The notes under the pieces are model-generated. The model did not search any database. It saw nothing but the letters and a program-made list of their open reading frames with translations, and was not told the DNA's origin. A DNA stretch of 64,000 bases from Streptomyces rhizosphaerihabitans. Its GTDB lineage: Bacteria; Actinomycetota; Actinomycetes; Streptomycetales; Streptomycetaceae. Location of the stretch: the NCBI RefSeq assembly GCF_025399795.1, contig NZ_JAODTZ010000006.1, positions 62,001 to 126,000 of the forward strand, given 5' to 3'. Shown here one piece after another: positions 16,578 through 25,349 of this stretch. How positions within the stretch are numbered: position 1 is the first letter of the stretch; every line of letters begins with the position of its first letter. A program made the translations under genes and the position numbers.

Positions 16578-18082
16578 CGTCCTCCGTTCCCCGGCTGGTC
16601 ATCGCCGCGCCCTCCTCGGGCAGCGGCAAGACCACCGTCGCCACGGGGCTGATGGCGGCCTTCGCCTCACGGGGGCTCGCCGTGTCCCCGCACAAGGTGG
16701 GGCCCGACTACATCGACCCCGGGTATCACGCGCTCGCCACCGGGCGTGTGGGACGCAATCTCGACTCCTACCTGTGCGGCCGCGAGTTGATCGGCCCGTT
16801 GTTCGCGCACGGGGCGCGCGGGTGCGATCTCGCGGTCGTCGAAGGCGTGATGGGGCTGTACGACGGGGCCGCGGGCGAGGGGGAACTCGCGTCCACGGCG
16901 CAGGTGGCGAAGCTGCTGCGGGCGCCGGTGGTGCTGGTCGTCGACGCGTCCTCGCAGTCGCGGTCGGTGGCCGCGCTGGTGCACGGGTTCGCCTCCTGGG
17001 ACCCCGAGGTGCGGGTCGCGGGAGTGATCCTCAACAAGGTGGGCTCCGAGCGGCACGAGGCCATGCTCCGCGAGGCGCTGGACGCGTCCGGGGTACCGGT
17101 GCTCGGCGTGCTGCGGCGGGCTCCGCAGATCGATACGCCGTCGCGCCATCTGGGACTCGTGCCGGTCGCCGAACGGCGCTCGGAAGCGGTCGAGGCGGTC
17201 GAGGCGATGGCCGCGCAGGTGCGCGCGGGGTGCGATCTGGACGCGTTGTTCGCGTTGGCCCGCGGGGCGGGCGAGTTGTCGGGTCCCGCGTGGGACGCGG
17301 CCGAGGCGGTGCGTTCCCCGGCCGGAGCCGAGGGGGTTCACGCCTCGGTCGCGGCCGAGGCGCTTCCTCCCTCGCCCCTGCCGCCCCTCTCCCCCTCCAC
17401 CTCCGTGGCCGCCTCCCCGGGGCCCGGCCCGGCCCGTCCGCGAGGGGATGACGGGCCGGCGGTCCGGACTCCGGCCGGGGTGCGGAGAGTTGCCGTGGCC
17501 GGTGGCCCGGCGTTCACCTTCTCCTACGCCGAACACGCCGAGCTGCTCACCGCCGCCGGAGCCGAGGTCGTCACCTTCGATCCGCTCCGGGACGAGCAAC
17601 TGCCCGACGGGACCGGCGGGTTGGTCATCGGCGGCGGGTTCCCCGAGGTGTACGCGCCCGAGCTGTCCGCCAACGAGCCGCTGCGCAAGGCCGTGGCGGA
17701 GCTGGCGTTCGGCGGGGCGCCGGTCGCGGCCGAGTGTGCCGGACTGCTGTATCTGGCGCGGGAGCTCGACGGGCGGCCCATGTGCGGGGTGATCGACGCC
17801 GTGGCCCGGATGGACGAGCGGCTCACCCTCGGATACCGGGACGCCGTGGCCCTCGGCGACAGTGTGCTGGCCGCGGCCGGTACCCGGATGCGCGGACACG
17901 AGTTCCACCGGACCGTCGTGGAGCCCGGCTCCGGGCCCGCTCCCGCCTGGGGGGTGCGCGCCCCCGAGCGGCGCGTCGAAGGTTTCGTGCAACAAGGCGT
18001 GCACGCGAGTTATCTGCACACGCACTGGGCGTCCGAGCCCGGTGTGGCCCGTCGGTTCGTCGAGAGGTGCCTGACGTCATGA
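16574..18082 (+). CDS. cobB: Cobyrinic/hydrogenobyrinic acid a,c-diamide synthase CobB/CbiA
   Basis: The roughly 502-residue enzyme amidates the a and c side chains with glutamine and ATP. The N-terminal domain starts with APSSGSGKTTVATGLMAAF (P-loop) and KVGPDYIDPGYHALATGR, and the C-terminal class I amidotransferase domain carries the nucleophile Cys in AAECAGLLYLAREL and the terminal His in YLHTHW. The two domains are separated by a Ser/Pro-rich linker of about 50 residues (around 245-300), longer than usual. I use the GTG at 16574, giving a GTGA overlap with cobO like other junctions; the GTG at 16571 is equivalent. Confidence 0.95.
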   Translation: MTSSVPRLVIAAPSSGSGKTTVATGLMAAFASRGLAVSPHKVGPDYIDPGYHALATGRVGRNLDSYLCGRELIGPLFAHGARGCDLAVVEGVMGLYDGAAGEGELASTAQVAKLLRAPVVLVVDASSQSRSVAALVHGFASWDPEVRVAGVILNKVGSERHEAMLREALDASGVPVLGVLRRAPQIDTPSRHLGLVPVAERRSEAVEAVEAMAAQVRAGCDLDALFALARGAGELSGPAWDAAEAVRSPAGAEGVHASVAAEALPPSPLPPLSPSTSVAASPGPGPARPRGDDGPAVRTPAGVRRVAVAGGPAFTFSYAEHAELLTAAGAEVVTFDPLRDEQLPDGTGGLVIGGGFPEVYAPELSANEPLRKAVAELAFGGAPVAAECAGLLYLARELDGRPMCGVIDAVARMDERLTLGYRDAVALGDSVLAAAGTRMRGHEFHRTVVEPGSGPAPAWGVRAPERRVEGFVQQGVHASYLHTHWASEPGVARRFVERCLTS

Positions 18083-18828
18083 GCAGCAAGCTGATCGGAG
18101 TCGGGGTCGGCCCCGGCGACCCCGAGCTGGTGACCGTCAAGGGCGTCAACGCTCTGCGCACGGCGGAGGTCGTCGTCGTCCCCGTGATGGCTGCGCCGGA
18201 CGGGAAGGACGGCGGCGAGCGGGGGCGGGCCGAGGCGACCGTCCTGCACTACGTGCCCGAGGAGAAGGTCGTCCGGGTCGTGTTCGCGCTCAACGAGCGG
18301 AGCGACCGGGAGCGGCGCGAGGCCGCCTGGGACGCCGCCGGTGCGCGGGTCGCGGGCCTTCTCGGCCGGCACGGCACGGTCGCCTTCGCGACCATCGGCG
18401 ACCCCAACGTGTACTCGACGTTCACGTATCTCGCCCACACCATCGCGGAGCTGGTCCCCGGCACGGTCGTGGAGACCGTGCCCGGCATCACCGCCATGCA
18501 GGACCTCGCCGCACGGTCGGGGGCCGTTCTCACCGAGGGGACCGAGCCGCTCACGCTCGTCCCGGTGACGGCGGGGTCCGCCGTGCTCAAGGACGCGCTG
18601 AACGGGCCCGGCACGGTGGTCGCGTACAAGTTCGGGCGGCAGGCCGCGGAGGTCGCCGAGGCGCTGCGGGACAGCGGGCGGATCGACGACGCCGTCTGGG
18701 GGTCGGCGCTCGGTCTGGAGGACGAGTCGATCCGGCCGGCGGGCGAGCTCGACGGTGAGCCGCTCCCCTACCTCTCGACGCTCATCGCGCCCGCGACCCG
18801 CGACGGGAAACGCGGCGGAAAACTGTGA
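18079..18828 (+). CDS. cobI: Precorrin-2 C20-methyltransferase CobI/CbiL
   Basis: This is a 249-residue SAM-dependent tetrapyrrole methylase. The N-terminal GVGPGDPELVTVKGVNALRTAEVVVVP and the ATIGDPNVYSTFTYLAHTI and ETVPGITAMQDLAAR blocks identify the CobI/CbiL subgroup that methylates C20 of precorrin-2 or its cobalt form. The start overlaps the cobB stop by ATGA. It is the last gene of this block; an oppositely oriented ZIP transporter follows after 173 bp, a gap (18829-19001) in which I find no hairpin. Confidence 0.94.
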   Translation: MSSKLIGVGVGPGDPELVTVKGVNALRTAEVVVVPVMAAPDGKDGGERGRAEATVLHYVPEEKVVRVVFALNERSDRERREAAWDAAGARVAGLLGRHGTVAFATIGDPNVYSTFTYLAHTIAELVPGTVVETVPGITAMQDLAARSGAVLTEGTEPLTLVPVTAGSAVLKDALNGPGTVVAYKFGRQAAEVAEALRDSGRIDDAVWGSALGLEDESIRPAGELDGEPLPYLSTLIAPATRDGKRGGKL

Positions 18829-19001
18829 CCCCCACCCACCCGGCGGACACGCCCCGCACGAGGGACCGCACGCATGCGGCGCGCAGGGCACGCACCGTCG
18901 CCGGCACGGGCTCGACACGCCCGGCAGGCCCGGCACACCCGGCACCCAGGGCCGTCCGCTCGGACTCGGCCCGCTGTACGCCCGCGGCAGACCGCACGGG
19001 C

Positions 19002-19730
19002 TCAGCTCGCGAGGCCCACCACCAGCCAGATGAAGGCGACGCCCGCGACCGTGCACAGCAGGGTCGAGCGGGCGGGGTGCTCGTGGTGTGCCTCCGGGAG
19101 GATCTCGGCGGCGGCGAGGTAGAGGAGTACGCCGCCGAAGAGGCCGAGGTAGCCGCCGAGCAGCCGCTCCGGGATGGTGAAGAAGAGGGTGGAGGCGGCT
19201 CCGACCATGGGGGCCGCCGCGTCGGCGTACAGCATGAGCAGGGCCTTGCGGCGGGCGTTCCCGTACAGGCTCGTGATCGTGTACGTGTTGAAGCCGTCCG
19301 CGAAGTCATGGGCGACCACCGCGAGGGAGACCGCGAGGCCCATGCCGCCGCCGACCTGGAACGCGGCGCCGATCGCGACGCCGTCCATCGCGCTGTGCCC
19401 GACCATCGCGGCGGCCGCCGTGAGGCCCACCTCGGGCGCGCGTCCGTCGTTCTCCTCGCCGCCGTGCGCGGCCTGGCGGTGGGCGAGCAGGCGCTCGACC
19501 AGATGGGCCAGCAGAAAGCCGGCCACGAAGAGGAGCAGCGCGGCCGGTACGCCGAACACCTCGGTGCCCGCCGCGGCCAGCGCCTCCGGCAGCAGGTCGA
19601 GGCCGACCACGCCGAGCATCAGGCCGCCGGCCAGGCCGAGGACCAGATGGCGGCGGTCGGTCACGCGCTGCGCCGTCCAGCCGCCGGCCAGCGTCATCAG
19701 GAACGCGCCGAGCGCGACGAGGACCGCCAT
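19002..19730 (-). CDS. ZIP-family divalent metal transporter
   Basis: The 242-residue membrane protein has about eight hydrophobic helices and the ZIP metal-binding motifs HSAMDGVAIG (helix IV, about 112-121) and HDFADGFNTY (helix V, about 141-150), plus a His-containing loop (AHRQAAHGGEEND) between helices III and IV. ZIP proteins import zinc, iron, manganese or cobalt. It is encoded on the minus strand within the B12 cluster, divergent from cobM. Cobalt supply for B12 synthesis is an attractive inference, but the sequence cannot show the metal. I see no B12 riboswitch or Zur-type palindrome in 19731-19839. Confidence 0.9.
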   Translation of the reverse strand: MAVLVALGAFLMTLAGGWTAQRVTDRRHLVLGLAGGLMLGVVGLDLLPEALAAAGTEVFGVPAALLLFVAGFLLAHLVERLLAHRQAAHGGEENDGRAPEVGLTAAAAMVGHSAMDGVAIGAAFQVGGGMGLAVSLAVVAHDFADGFNTYTITSLYGNARRKALLMLYADAAAPMVGAASTLFFTIPERLLGGYLGLFGGVLLYLAAAEILPEAHHEHPARSTLLCTVAGVAFIWLVVGLAS

Positions 19731-19839
19731 AGGCCCTTGCTATCCGATCAACCCCCGGTCGCGCACCTGGGGCGACGGCCCCGCGCCCACCGAACCTTTC
19801 GCAGCACCCCTGATTTCTCGTAGGAGAGGACCGATTCCC

Positions 19840-20679
19840 ATGGCCGATGCCCCCACCGGCAAAGTGACCTTCGTCGGTGCCGGCCCCGGCGCCGCCGACC
19901 TGCTGACGTTCCGCGCCGCGCGCGCCATCACCGAGGCCGACGTCGTGATCTGGGCGGCGAGCCTGGTGCAGGCCGAGGTCCTCGACCACGCGCGCGAGGG
20001 CGCCGAGATCCTAGACTCCGCGACGATGTCGCTGGAGGACGTCGTCGCCGTGTACGAGCGGGCCCGTGCCGAGGGCCTGCGGGTGGCACGGATCCACTCC
20101 GGCGACCCGGCCCTCTGGGGCGGTACGCAGGAGCAGGTCGACCGGTGCGCCGAGCTCGGCATCGAGACCGAGATCGTGCCGGGTGTCTCGTCCTTCTCCG
20201 CGGTGGCCGCGATCGCGCAGCGCGAGCTGACGATTCCCGAGGTCGCGCAGTCGGTGATCCTCACCCGGCTCGGCGGCGGCAAGACGCCGATGCCGCCCGG
20301 TGAGGACGTACGGGAGTTCGCGAGGCACGGCACGACGATGGCGCTGTTCCTGTCGGCGGCGCGCAGCGGTCAGCTGGTGCGGGAGCTGCTGGAGGGCGGC
20401 TATCCGACGACCACGCCGGTCGTGGTCGCCTACCAGGCGACCTGGCCGGAGGAGTTGATCGTGAAGTGCACGATCAGCACGCTGGAGGAGACCGTCAAGG
20501 AGCACAAGCTCTGGAAGCACACCCTCTTCCTGGTCGGCCCGGCGCTCGACGCGAGCGGCACCCGCTCGCACCTCTACCACCCCGGTCACTTCCACGGCTT
20601 CCGCAAGGCCGACCCGCAGGCGCGCGCCGAGCTGCGTGCAGCGCGCCGGGGCAGTGCTGCGCAGGGACCCGCGTCGTGA
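19840..20679 (+). CDS. cobM: Precorrin-4 C11-methyltransferase CobM/CbiF
   Basis: The 279-residue SAM methylase has FVGAGPGAADLLTFRAARAI (about residues 11-30), IHSGDPALWGGTQEQ, EIVPGVSSFSAVAAIAQRELTIPEV and LTRLGGGKTPMPPGE, all typical of the C11 methylating enzymes. It starts the second plus-strand cob block at an ATG preceded by TAGGAGAGGA. The region 19731-19839 between it and the ZIP gene should hold both promoters. The stop forms a GTGA overlap with cobL. Confidence 0.95.
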   Translation: MADAPTGKVTFVGAGPGAADLLTFRAARAITEADVVIWAASLVQAEVLDHAREGAEILDSATMSLEDVVAVYERARAEGLRVARIHSGDPALWGGTQEQVDRCAELGIETEIVPGVSSFSAVAAIAQRELTIPEVAQSVILTRLGGGKTPMPPGEDVREFARHGTTMALFLSAARSGQLVRELLEGGYPTTTPVVVAYQATWPEELIVKCTISTLEETVKEHKLWKHTLFLVGPALDASGTRSHLYHPGHFHGFRKADPQARAELRAARRGSAAQGPAS

Positions 20680-22016
20680 ACGTGGAGGTCGTCGGCGCGG
20701 GAGGAGAGTCCGCCGGCGCGATCGCAGAATCCGTCGTCCCCGCGGACCGCTCCACGGTGATCACGGTCATCGGTACGGGCACGGGTGCGCCGCTGTCCCC
20801 GGACGCCGGGGGTGTGCTCTCCCGGGCCGGAATGGTCGTGGGTGCCCGGCGGCATCTGGTGGCGGCCCGGCTGCCGGAGCGGGCGGAACAGGTGGTGCTC
20901 GGGCCGCTGGCCCCGGCCCTCGACCGTATCGGGCGGTACGCGGACGACGGGGCACGCGGGGGCCCGGTCGTGGTGCTCGCCTCGGGCGACCCCGGGTTCT
21001 TCGGGATCGTGCGCGCGCTGGCCGAGCGGTTCGGGGCAGGGCGGCTGGACGTCCGCCCCGGTGTGTCGTCGGTGGCGACCGCGTTCGCCCGGCTCGGGCT
21101 GCCCTGGGACGACGCGGTGGTGGTCAGCGCGCACGGGCGTGATCTTCTTACGGCCGTCCAGATCTGCCGGTCGCAGCCCAAGGTCGCCGTGCTGACGGGT
21201 CCGGGGTCCGGGCCCGCCGAGCTGGGCGCCGCCCTCGCCCACCACGGCGCGGAGCGCGTCCTCGTCGTGGCGAGCGCGCTCGGCGACCCGCAGCGCGAGC
21301 GCGTCGAGCGGGTCACTCCCGCCGAGGCCGCCGCCCGCGACTGGGGTACGGCGGTCAGCGTCGTCCTGTGCCTGGACGAGTCGCGGTCCCTGGCTCCCCT
21401 GCGCACCGTCGCGGGGCCTGTCGCCGGGCCCGACCGATGGGCCCTGGACGAGAGCGAGTTCGCCCACCGCGACTCGATGATCAGCAAGTTCGAGGTACGG
21501 GCGCTGGCACTGGCCCGGATCGGACCGCGGCTCGGCGAGCTGGTCTGGGACGTCGGCGCGGGCTCCGGTTCCGTCGCCGTGGAGTGCGCGCGGTTCGGCG
21601 CCGCGGTGACCGCGGTCGAGAAGACCCGGGACGGCTGCGACCGCATCCGCGCCAACGCGGCGGCGCACGGCGTGGACGTGCGGGTCGTGCACGGGGCCGC
21701 GCCCACGGTCCTGTCCGACCTGGACGATCCGGACGCGGTCTTCATCGGCGGCGGCGGACGTGGACTGCCCGCCATCGTCACGGTGTGCGCGCGCCGGGCC
21801 CGGCGGGCCGTCGTGATCGCGATGGCCTCGCTCGACCGGGTGCCGGCCGCCCGGGACGCGCTCACCGCCGCCGGATTCGCCTGCGACGGCGTCCTGTTGC
21901 AGTCGTCGCGGCTCGCCCCGCTGCCGGGCGATGTCTCCCGGCTCGCGGCGACCAATCCCGTCTTTGTGCTGTGGGGCGTCCGGCCTCCGGCCCGTACCGA
22001 AGGAGTCCCCCAGTGA
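20676..22016 (+). CDS. cobL: Precorrin-6Y C5,15-methyltransferase (decarboxylating) CobL (CbiE-CbiT fusion)
   Basis: The 446-residue protein is bifunctional. The N-terminal half (VITVIGTGTGAPLSPDAGG onward) is a CbiE-type tetrapyrrole methylase acting at C5. The C-terminal half, after HRDSMISKFEVRALALARIGP, is a CbiT-type methyltransferase with the SAM-binding VWDVGAGSGSVAVECARF loop, which methylates C15 and decarboxylates the acetate at C12. CobL is the usual fused form in actinobacteria. The GTG start overlaps the cobM stop and the stop overlaps the next GTG. Confidence 0.95.
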   Translation: MNVEVVGAGGESAGAIAESVVPADRSTVITVIGTGTGAPLSPDAGGVLSRAGMVVGARRHLVAARLPERAEQVVLGPLAPALDRIGRYADDGARGGPVVVLASGDPGFFGIVRALAERFGAGRLDVRPGVSSVATAFARLGLPWDDAVVVSAHGRDLLTAVQICRSQPKVAVLTGPGSGPAELGAALAHHGAERVLVVASALGDPQRERVERVTPAEAAARDWGTAVSVVLCLDESRSLAPLRTVAGPVAGPDRWALDESEFAHRDSMISKFEVRALALARIGPRLGELVWDVGAGSGSVAVECARFGAAVTAVEKTRDGCDRIRANAAAHGVDVRVVHGAAPTVLSDLDDPDAVFIGGGGRGLPAIVTVCARRARRAVVIAMASLDRVPAARDALTAAGFACDGVLLQSSRLAPLPGDVSRLAATNPVFVLWGVRPPARTEGVPQ

Positions 22017-23719
22017 TCGGCCTGATTTCCGCCACGGCGGCGGGAGCGGCGGCCCGTGACCGGCTCGCCGCCGCGTGGTCCACGCGTACCCGGGTGTACG
22101 ACGGACCCGTGGCGGACGCCGTGCGGCGGGCCTTCGCGGAGTGCGACCAGGTGGTGTGCTTCCTCGCCACGGGCGCGGTCGTACGGCTCGTCGCGCCACT
22201 GCTCGTCGACAAGGGGTCGGACCCCGGGGTGGTGTGCGTCGACGAGGCGGGACGGTTCGCCGTGTCGCTGGTCGGCGGCCACGCGGGCGGGGCGAACGAA
22301 CTCGCCCGCGAGGTCGGTGAGTTGCTCGGCGCCGAGCCGGTGGTGACGACGGCGACCGACGCGGTGGGGGTGCCCGGTCTCGACACCCTCGGTTTCCCGG
22401 TGGAAGGGGACGTCGCCGGGGTCTCACGGGCCATGCTGGACGGCGAACCGGTGGTGCTGGAGGCGGAATCGAGCTGGCCGTTGCCCGCGCTGCCGCCGAA
22501 CGTGGGGAGCCCCGCATCGCCGGGGGCCGCCGTCGTTCGCATCTCCGACCGTGCCCACGAAGCCGCCGAGCGCGAGGTCGTCCTGCGCCCGCCGTCCCTC
22601 GTGGTCGGTGTCGGCGCCTCCCGGGGCGCGCCCGTGGAGGAGGTCCTCGGGCTCGTCGAGGACGCCCTGCGGGAGGCCGGTCTCTCCGTCGGGTCGGTGG
22701 CCGAACTCGCCACCGTCGACGCCAAGTCGGAGGAGCCCGGCATCATCGGGGCCGCCGCGCGGCTCGGGGTGCCGGTCCGCACGTACAGCGCCGGGGAGCT
22801 GGCGGCGGTGGCGGTCCCGAACCCCTCCGACGCGCCGCTCGCCGCCGTGGGAACGCCGTCCGTGGCGGAGGCCGCCGCGCTGGTGGGCGGAGGCGAACTC
22901 CTCGTACCCAAGCGGAAGTCGGTGCGGACGGACGGGCAGCCCGCGATGGCGACCTGCGCCGTCGTGCGCCGGCCGGCCCGCGGGCGGCTCGCGGTCGTGG
23001 GCCTCGGCCCCGGAGCCCGCGACCTGCTGACCCCGCGCGCGACGGCGGAGCTGCGGCGGGCCGCGGTGCTCGTCGGGCTCGACCAGTACGTCGACCAGAT
23101 CCGCGATCTGCTGCGGCCCGGCACGCTGATCCTGGAGTCGGGGCTCGGCGCCGAGGAGGAGCGGGCGCGCACGGCGGTGGCCGAGGCGCGCCGCGGGCAG
23201 GCCGTCGCGCTGATCGGCAGCGGCGACGCGGGCGTGTACGCCATGGCGTCCCCCGCGCTGGCCGAGGCGTCCGACGACATCGACGTCGTCGGGGTGCCGG
23301 GGGTGACCGCGGCACTCGCGGCCGGGGCGATCCTCGGCGCACCGCTCGGCCACGACCATGTGTCGATCAGCCTGTCCGACCTGCACACCCCGTGGGAGGT
23401 CATCGAGCGCCGGGTGCGCGCGGCGGCCGAGGCCGACATCGTCGTGACCTTCTACAACCCGCGCAGCCGGGGCCGGGACTGGCAGCTCCCCAAGGCGCTC
23501 GCGATCCTCGCGGAGCACCGGGAGCCGACGACGCCGGTGGGTGTGGTGCGCAACGCCTCCCGCCCGGACGAGTCGAGCCGGGTCACGACGCTGGGGTCCC
23601 TGGATCCGGCGATCGTCGACATGATGACGGTGGTGACCGTGGGCAACACGGCGACCCGTGAGATCGCCGGGCGCATGGTGACGCCGCGCGGCTACCGCTG
23701 GCAGGAGGAGGCCAAATGA
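22013..23719 (+). CDS. Fused CbiG (cobalt-precorrin-5A hydrolase) and CobJ/CbiH (C17-methyltransferase)
   Basis: The 568-residue protein has an N-terminal CbiG domain (ATGAVVRLVAPLLVDKGSDPGVVCVDEAG, then LVGGHAGGANELA, and a C-terminal CbiG block with VGVGASRGAPVEEV near residue 200). The C-terminal tetrapyrrole methylase domain (GRLAVVGLGPGARDLLTPRA from about residue 322, GSGDAGVYAMASPALAEA, VPGVTAALAAGAILGAPLGHD) is of the CobJ/CbiH ring-contraction type. CbiG opens the delta-lactone produced by CbiH in the cobalt-early route, so the fusion carries both consecutive steps. CobG, the oxygen-dependent alternative, is absent from the window. Confidence 0.93.
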   Translation: MIGLISATAAGAAARDRLAAAWSTRTRVYDGPVADAVRRAFAECDQVVCFLATGAVVRLVAPLLVDKGSDPGVVCVDEAGRFAVSLVGGHAGGANELAREVGELLGAEPVVTTATDAVGVPGLDTLGFPVEGDVAGVSRAMLDGEPVVLEAESSWPLPALPPNVGSPASPGAAVVRISDRAHEAAEREVVLRPPSLVVGVGASRGAPVEEVLGLVEDALREAGLSVGSVAELATVDAKSEEPGIIGAAARLGVPVRTYSAGELAAVAVPNPSDAPLAAVGTPSVAEAAALVGGGELLVPKRKSVRTDGQPAMATCAVVRRPARGRLAVVGLGPGARDLLTPRATAELRRAAVLVGLDQYVDQIRDLLRPGTLILESGLGAEEERARTAVAEARRGQAVALIGSGDAGVYAMASPALAEASDDIDVVGVPGVTAALAAGAILGAPLGHDHVSISLSDLHTPWEVIERRVRAAAEADIVVTFYNPRSRGRDWQLPKALAILAEHREPTTPVGVVRNASRPDESSRVTTLGSLDPAIVDMMTVVTVGNTATREIAGRMVTPRGYRWQEEAK

Positions 23720-24399
23720 GCCAGGTGAGCCAGGTGTTCCCCGGGAGCCGGGTCGTGCACCCCATCGAGCAGGAGTCCTTCCGGCGGCTGCGCGCCCGTC
23801 TGGACACCTCGCACTTCCCGCCGCTGACGCGCGCGGTGGTGGAGCGGGTGATCCACTCCGCCGCCGACCTGGAGTACGCGAGCGATCTCGTCACCGACGA
23901 GGACGTCCTGCTGCGGGCGCACGCGGCGCTGCACGCCGGGGCGCCGGTCGTGGCGGACGTCGAGATGGTCGCCGCCGGCATCACTCGCCGGGCCACCGTC
24001 TGCCGCCTCAAGGACGCCGCGTCGGGCCCCGGTCTGACGCGCTCGGCGCACGCGGTCCGGCTCGCCTACGAGCAGGTCGGACCCGGCGCGCTGTGGGTGA
24101 TCGGCTGCGCGCCCACCGCGCTGGAGGAGTTGCTGCGACTGGACGCCGAACCGGCGCTCGTCATCGGTCTGCCCGTCGGGTTCGTCGGCGCGGCCGAGTC
24201 CAAGGCCGCACTCCGCGAGAGCGGCCTGCCCGCTGTCAGCAACGTGTCCGAGAAGGGCGGTTCGGCGGTCGCCTCCGCCGCGCTCAACGCCCTGCTGTAC
24301 CACCCTGTTCCGCAGGCCGACCAGGCCGCGAAAACCGCTCGGGCCGAAACGGCCCCGCTGACCGCCGAGGCCGTCTCGGCCGCCAAGGAGACATCGTGA
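23716..24399 (+). CDS. cobH: Precorrin-8X methylmutase CobH/CbiC
   Basis: The 227-residue enzyme moves the methyl group from C11 to C12, giving (hydrogeno/cobalto)byrinic acid. Family features are HPIEQESFRRLRARLD near the N-terminus, the catalytic His in VERVIHSAADLEYASDL (about residue 48), DVEMVAAGITRR, the WVIGCAPTALEELLRL segment and VSEKGGSAVASAALNALLY. The C-terminal 30 residues are an Ala/Lys/Glu-rich tail beyond the normal fold. ATGA and GTGA overlaps couple it to both neighbours. Confidence 0.94.
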   Translation: MSQVSQVFPGSRVVHPIEQESFRRLRARLDTSHFPPLTRAVVERVIHSAADLEYASDLVTDEDVLLRAHAALHAGAPVVADVEMVAAGITRRATVCRLKDAASGPGLTRSAHAVRLAYEQVGPGALWVIGCAPTALEELLRLDAEPALVIGLPVGFVGAAESKAALRESGLPAVSNVSEKGGSAVASAALNALLYHPVPQADQAAKTARAETAPLTAEAVSAAKETS

Positions 24400-25349
24400 C
24401 CACCCCGCCCCCCGCGCTGCTCATCGCCGGACACGGCACCCGGGACGAGGCCGGAGCCGAGGCCTTCCGCTCCTTCGTAAGGGAGTTGGGGCGCCGCCAT
24501 CCCGAACTGCCCGTCGCCGGGGGGTTCATCGAGCTGTCGCCGCCACCGCTGGGCGACGCGGTCGGCGAACTCGTCGAGCAGGGGGTACGGCGTTTCGCCG
24601 CCGTACCGCTGATGCTGGTGTCCGCAGGGCACGCCAAGGGAGACATCCCGGCGGCGCTGACCCGCGAGAAGGAGCGGCACCCCGGGATCTCCTACACGTA
24701 CGGGCGTCCGCTGGGCCCGCATCCGTCACTGCTCGCCGTGCTGGAGCGGCGCCTCGACGAGGCCCTCGGCGGCGGCGTCCGGACCCCCGAGGAGCGGGCC
24801 GGGGTGACGGTGCTGCTCGTGGGCCGCGGGTCCACGGACCCGGACGCCAACGCCGAGGTGCACAAGGCGGCGCGGCTGCTGTGGGAGGGCCGCGGCTACG
24901 CGGGCGTCGAGACGGCGTTCGTCTCCCTTGCGGCGCCGGACGTGCCGTCCGGTCTCGACCGCTGTGTGAAGCTGGGCGCGCGCCGCATCGTGGTCCTGCC
25001 CTACTTCCTGTTCACCGGCATCCTGCCGGACCGGGTGCGGCGTCAGACGGAGGACTGGGCCGCCGCGCACGCGGGGGTCGAGGTGGGCTCCGCCGAGGTC
25101 ATCGGCCCCGAGCCCGAACTGCTCGACCTGGTCATGGAGCGCTACCGCGAGGCCGTGAAGGGCGACCTGAGGATGAACTGCGACTCCTGCGTCTACCGGA
25201 TCGCGCTGCCCGGCTTCGAGGACAAGGTGGGGCTCCCCCAGCAGCCGCACTTCCACCCGGACGACGACGGCCACCACAATGGCCAGGGTCACCACGACGG
25301 ACACGGTCACCACCATCACGGGGGGCACACGCATACCCATGCGCACTGA
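24396..25349 (+). CDS. cbiX: Sirohydrochlorin chelatase CbiX with histidine-rich tail
   Basis: The 317-residue protein contains two chelatase half-domains. The first starts LLIAGHGTRDEAGAEAFRSF (the His of GHGTRD is the metal ligand) and includes MLVSAGHAKGDIP; the second starts VLLVGRGSTDPDANAEVHK and includes LPYFLFTGILPDRV. A CDSCVYR motif follows near residue 263. The last 40 residues are extremely His-rich (about 16 His), a likely cobalt reservoir, as known for some CbiX enzymes. Cobalt insertion into sirohydrochlorin is the early step of the anaerobic-type pathway. The gene overlaps cbiC by GTGA and the next gene by 11 bp. Confidence 0.93.
   Translation: MTTPPPALLIAGHGTRDEAGAEAFRSFVRELGRRHPELPVAGGFIELSPPPLGDAVGELVEQGVRRFAAVPLMLVSAGHAKGDIPAALTREKERHPGISYTYGRPLGPHPSLLAVLERRLDEALGGGVRTPEERAGVTVLLVGRGSTDPDANAEVHKAARLLWEGRGYAGVETAFVSLAAPDVPSGLDRCVKLGARRIVVLPYFLFTGILPDRVRRQTEDWAAAHAGVEVGSAEVIGPEPELLDLVMERYREAVKGDLRMNCDSCVYRIALPGFEDKVGLPQQPHFHPDDDGHHNGQGHHDGHGHHHHGGHTHTHAH

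Noticed and set aside
19731..19839. Second cobalamin riboswitch before cobM
   Set aside because: The conserved core and B12 box are absent; the region is only a short divergent promoter gap.
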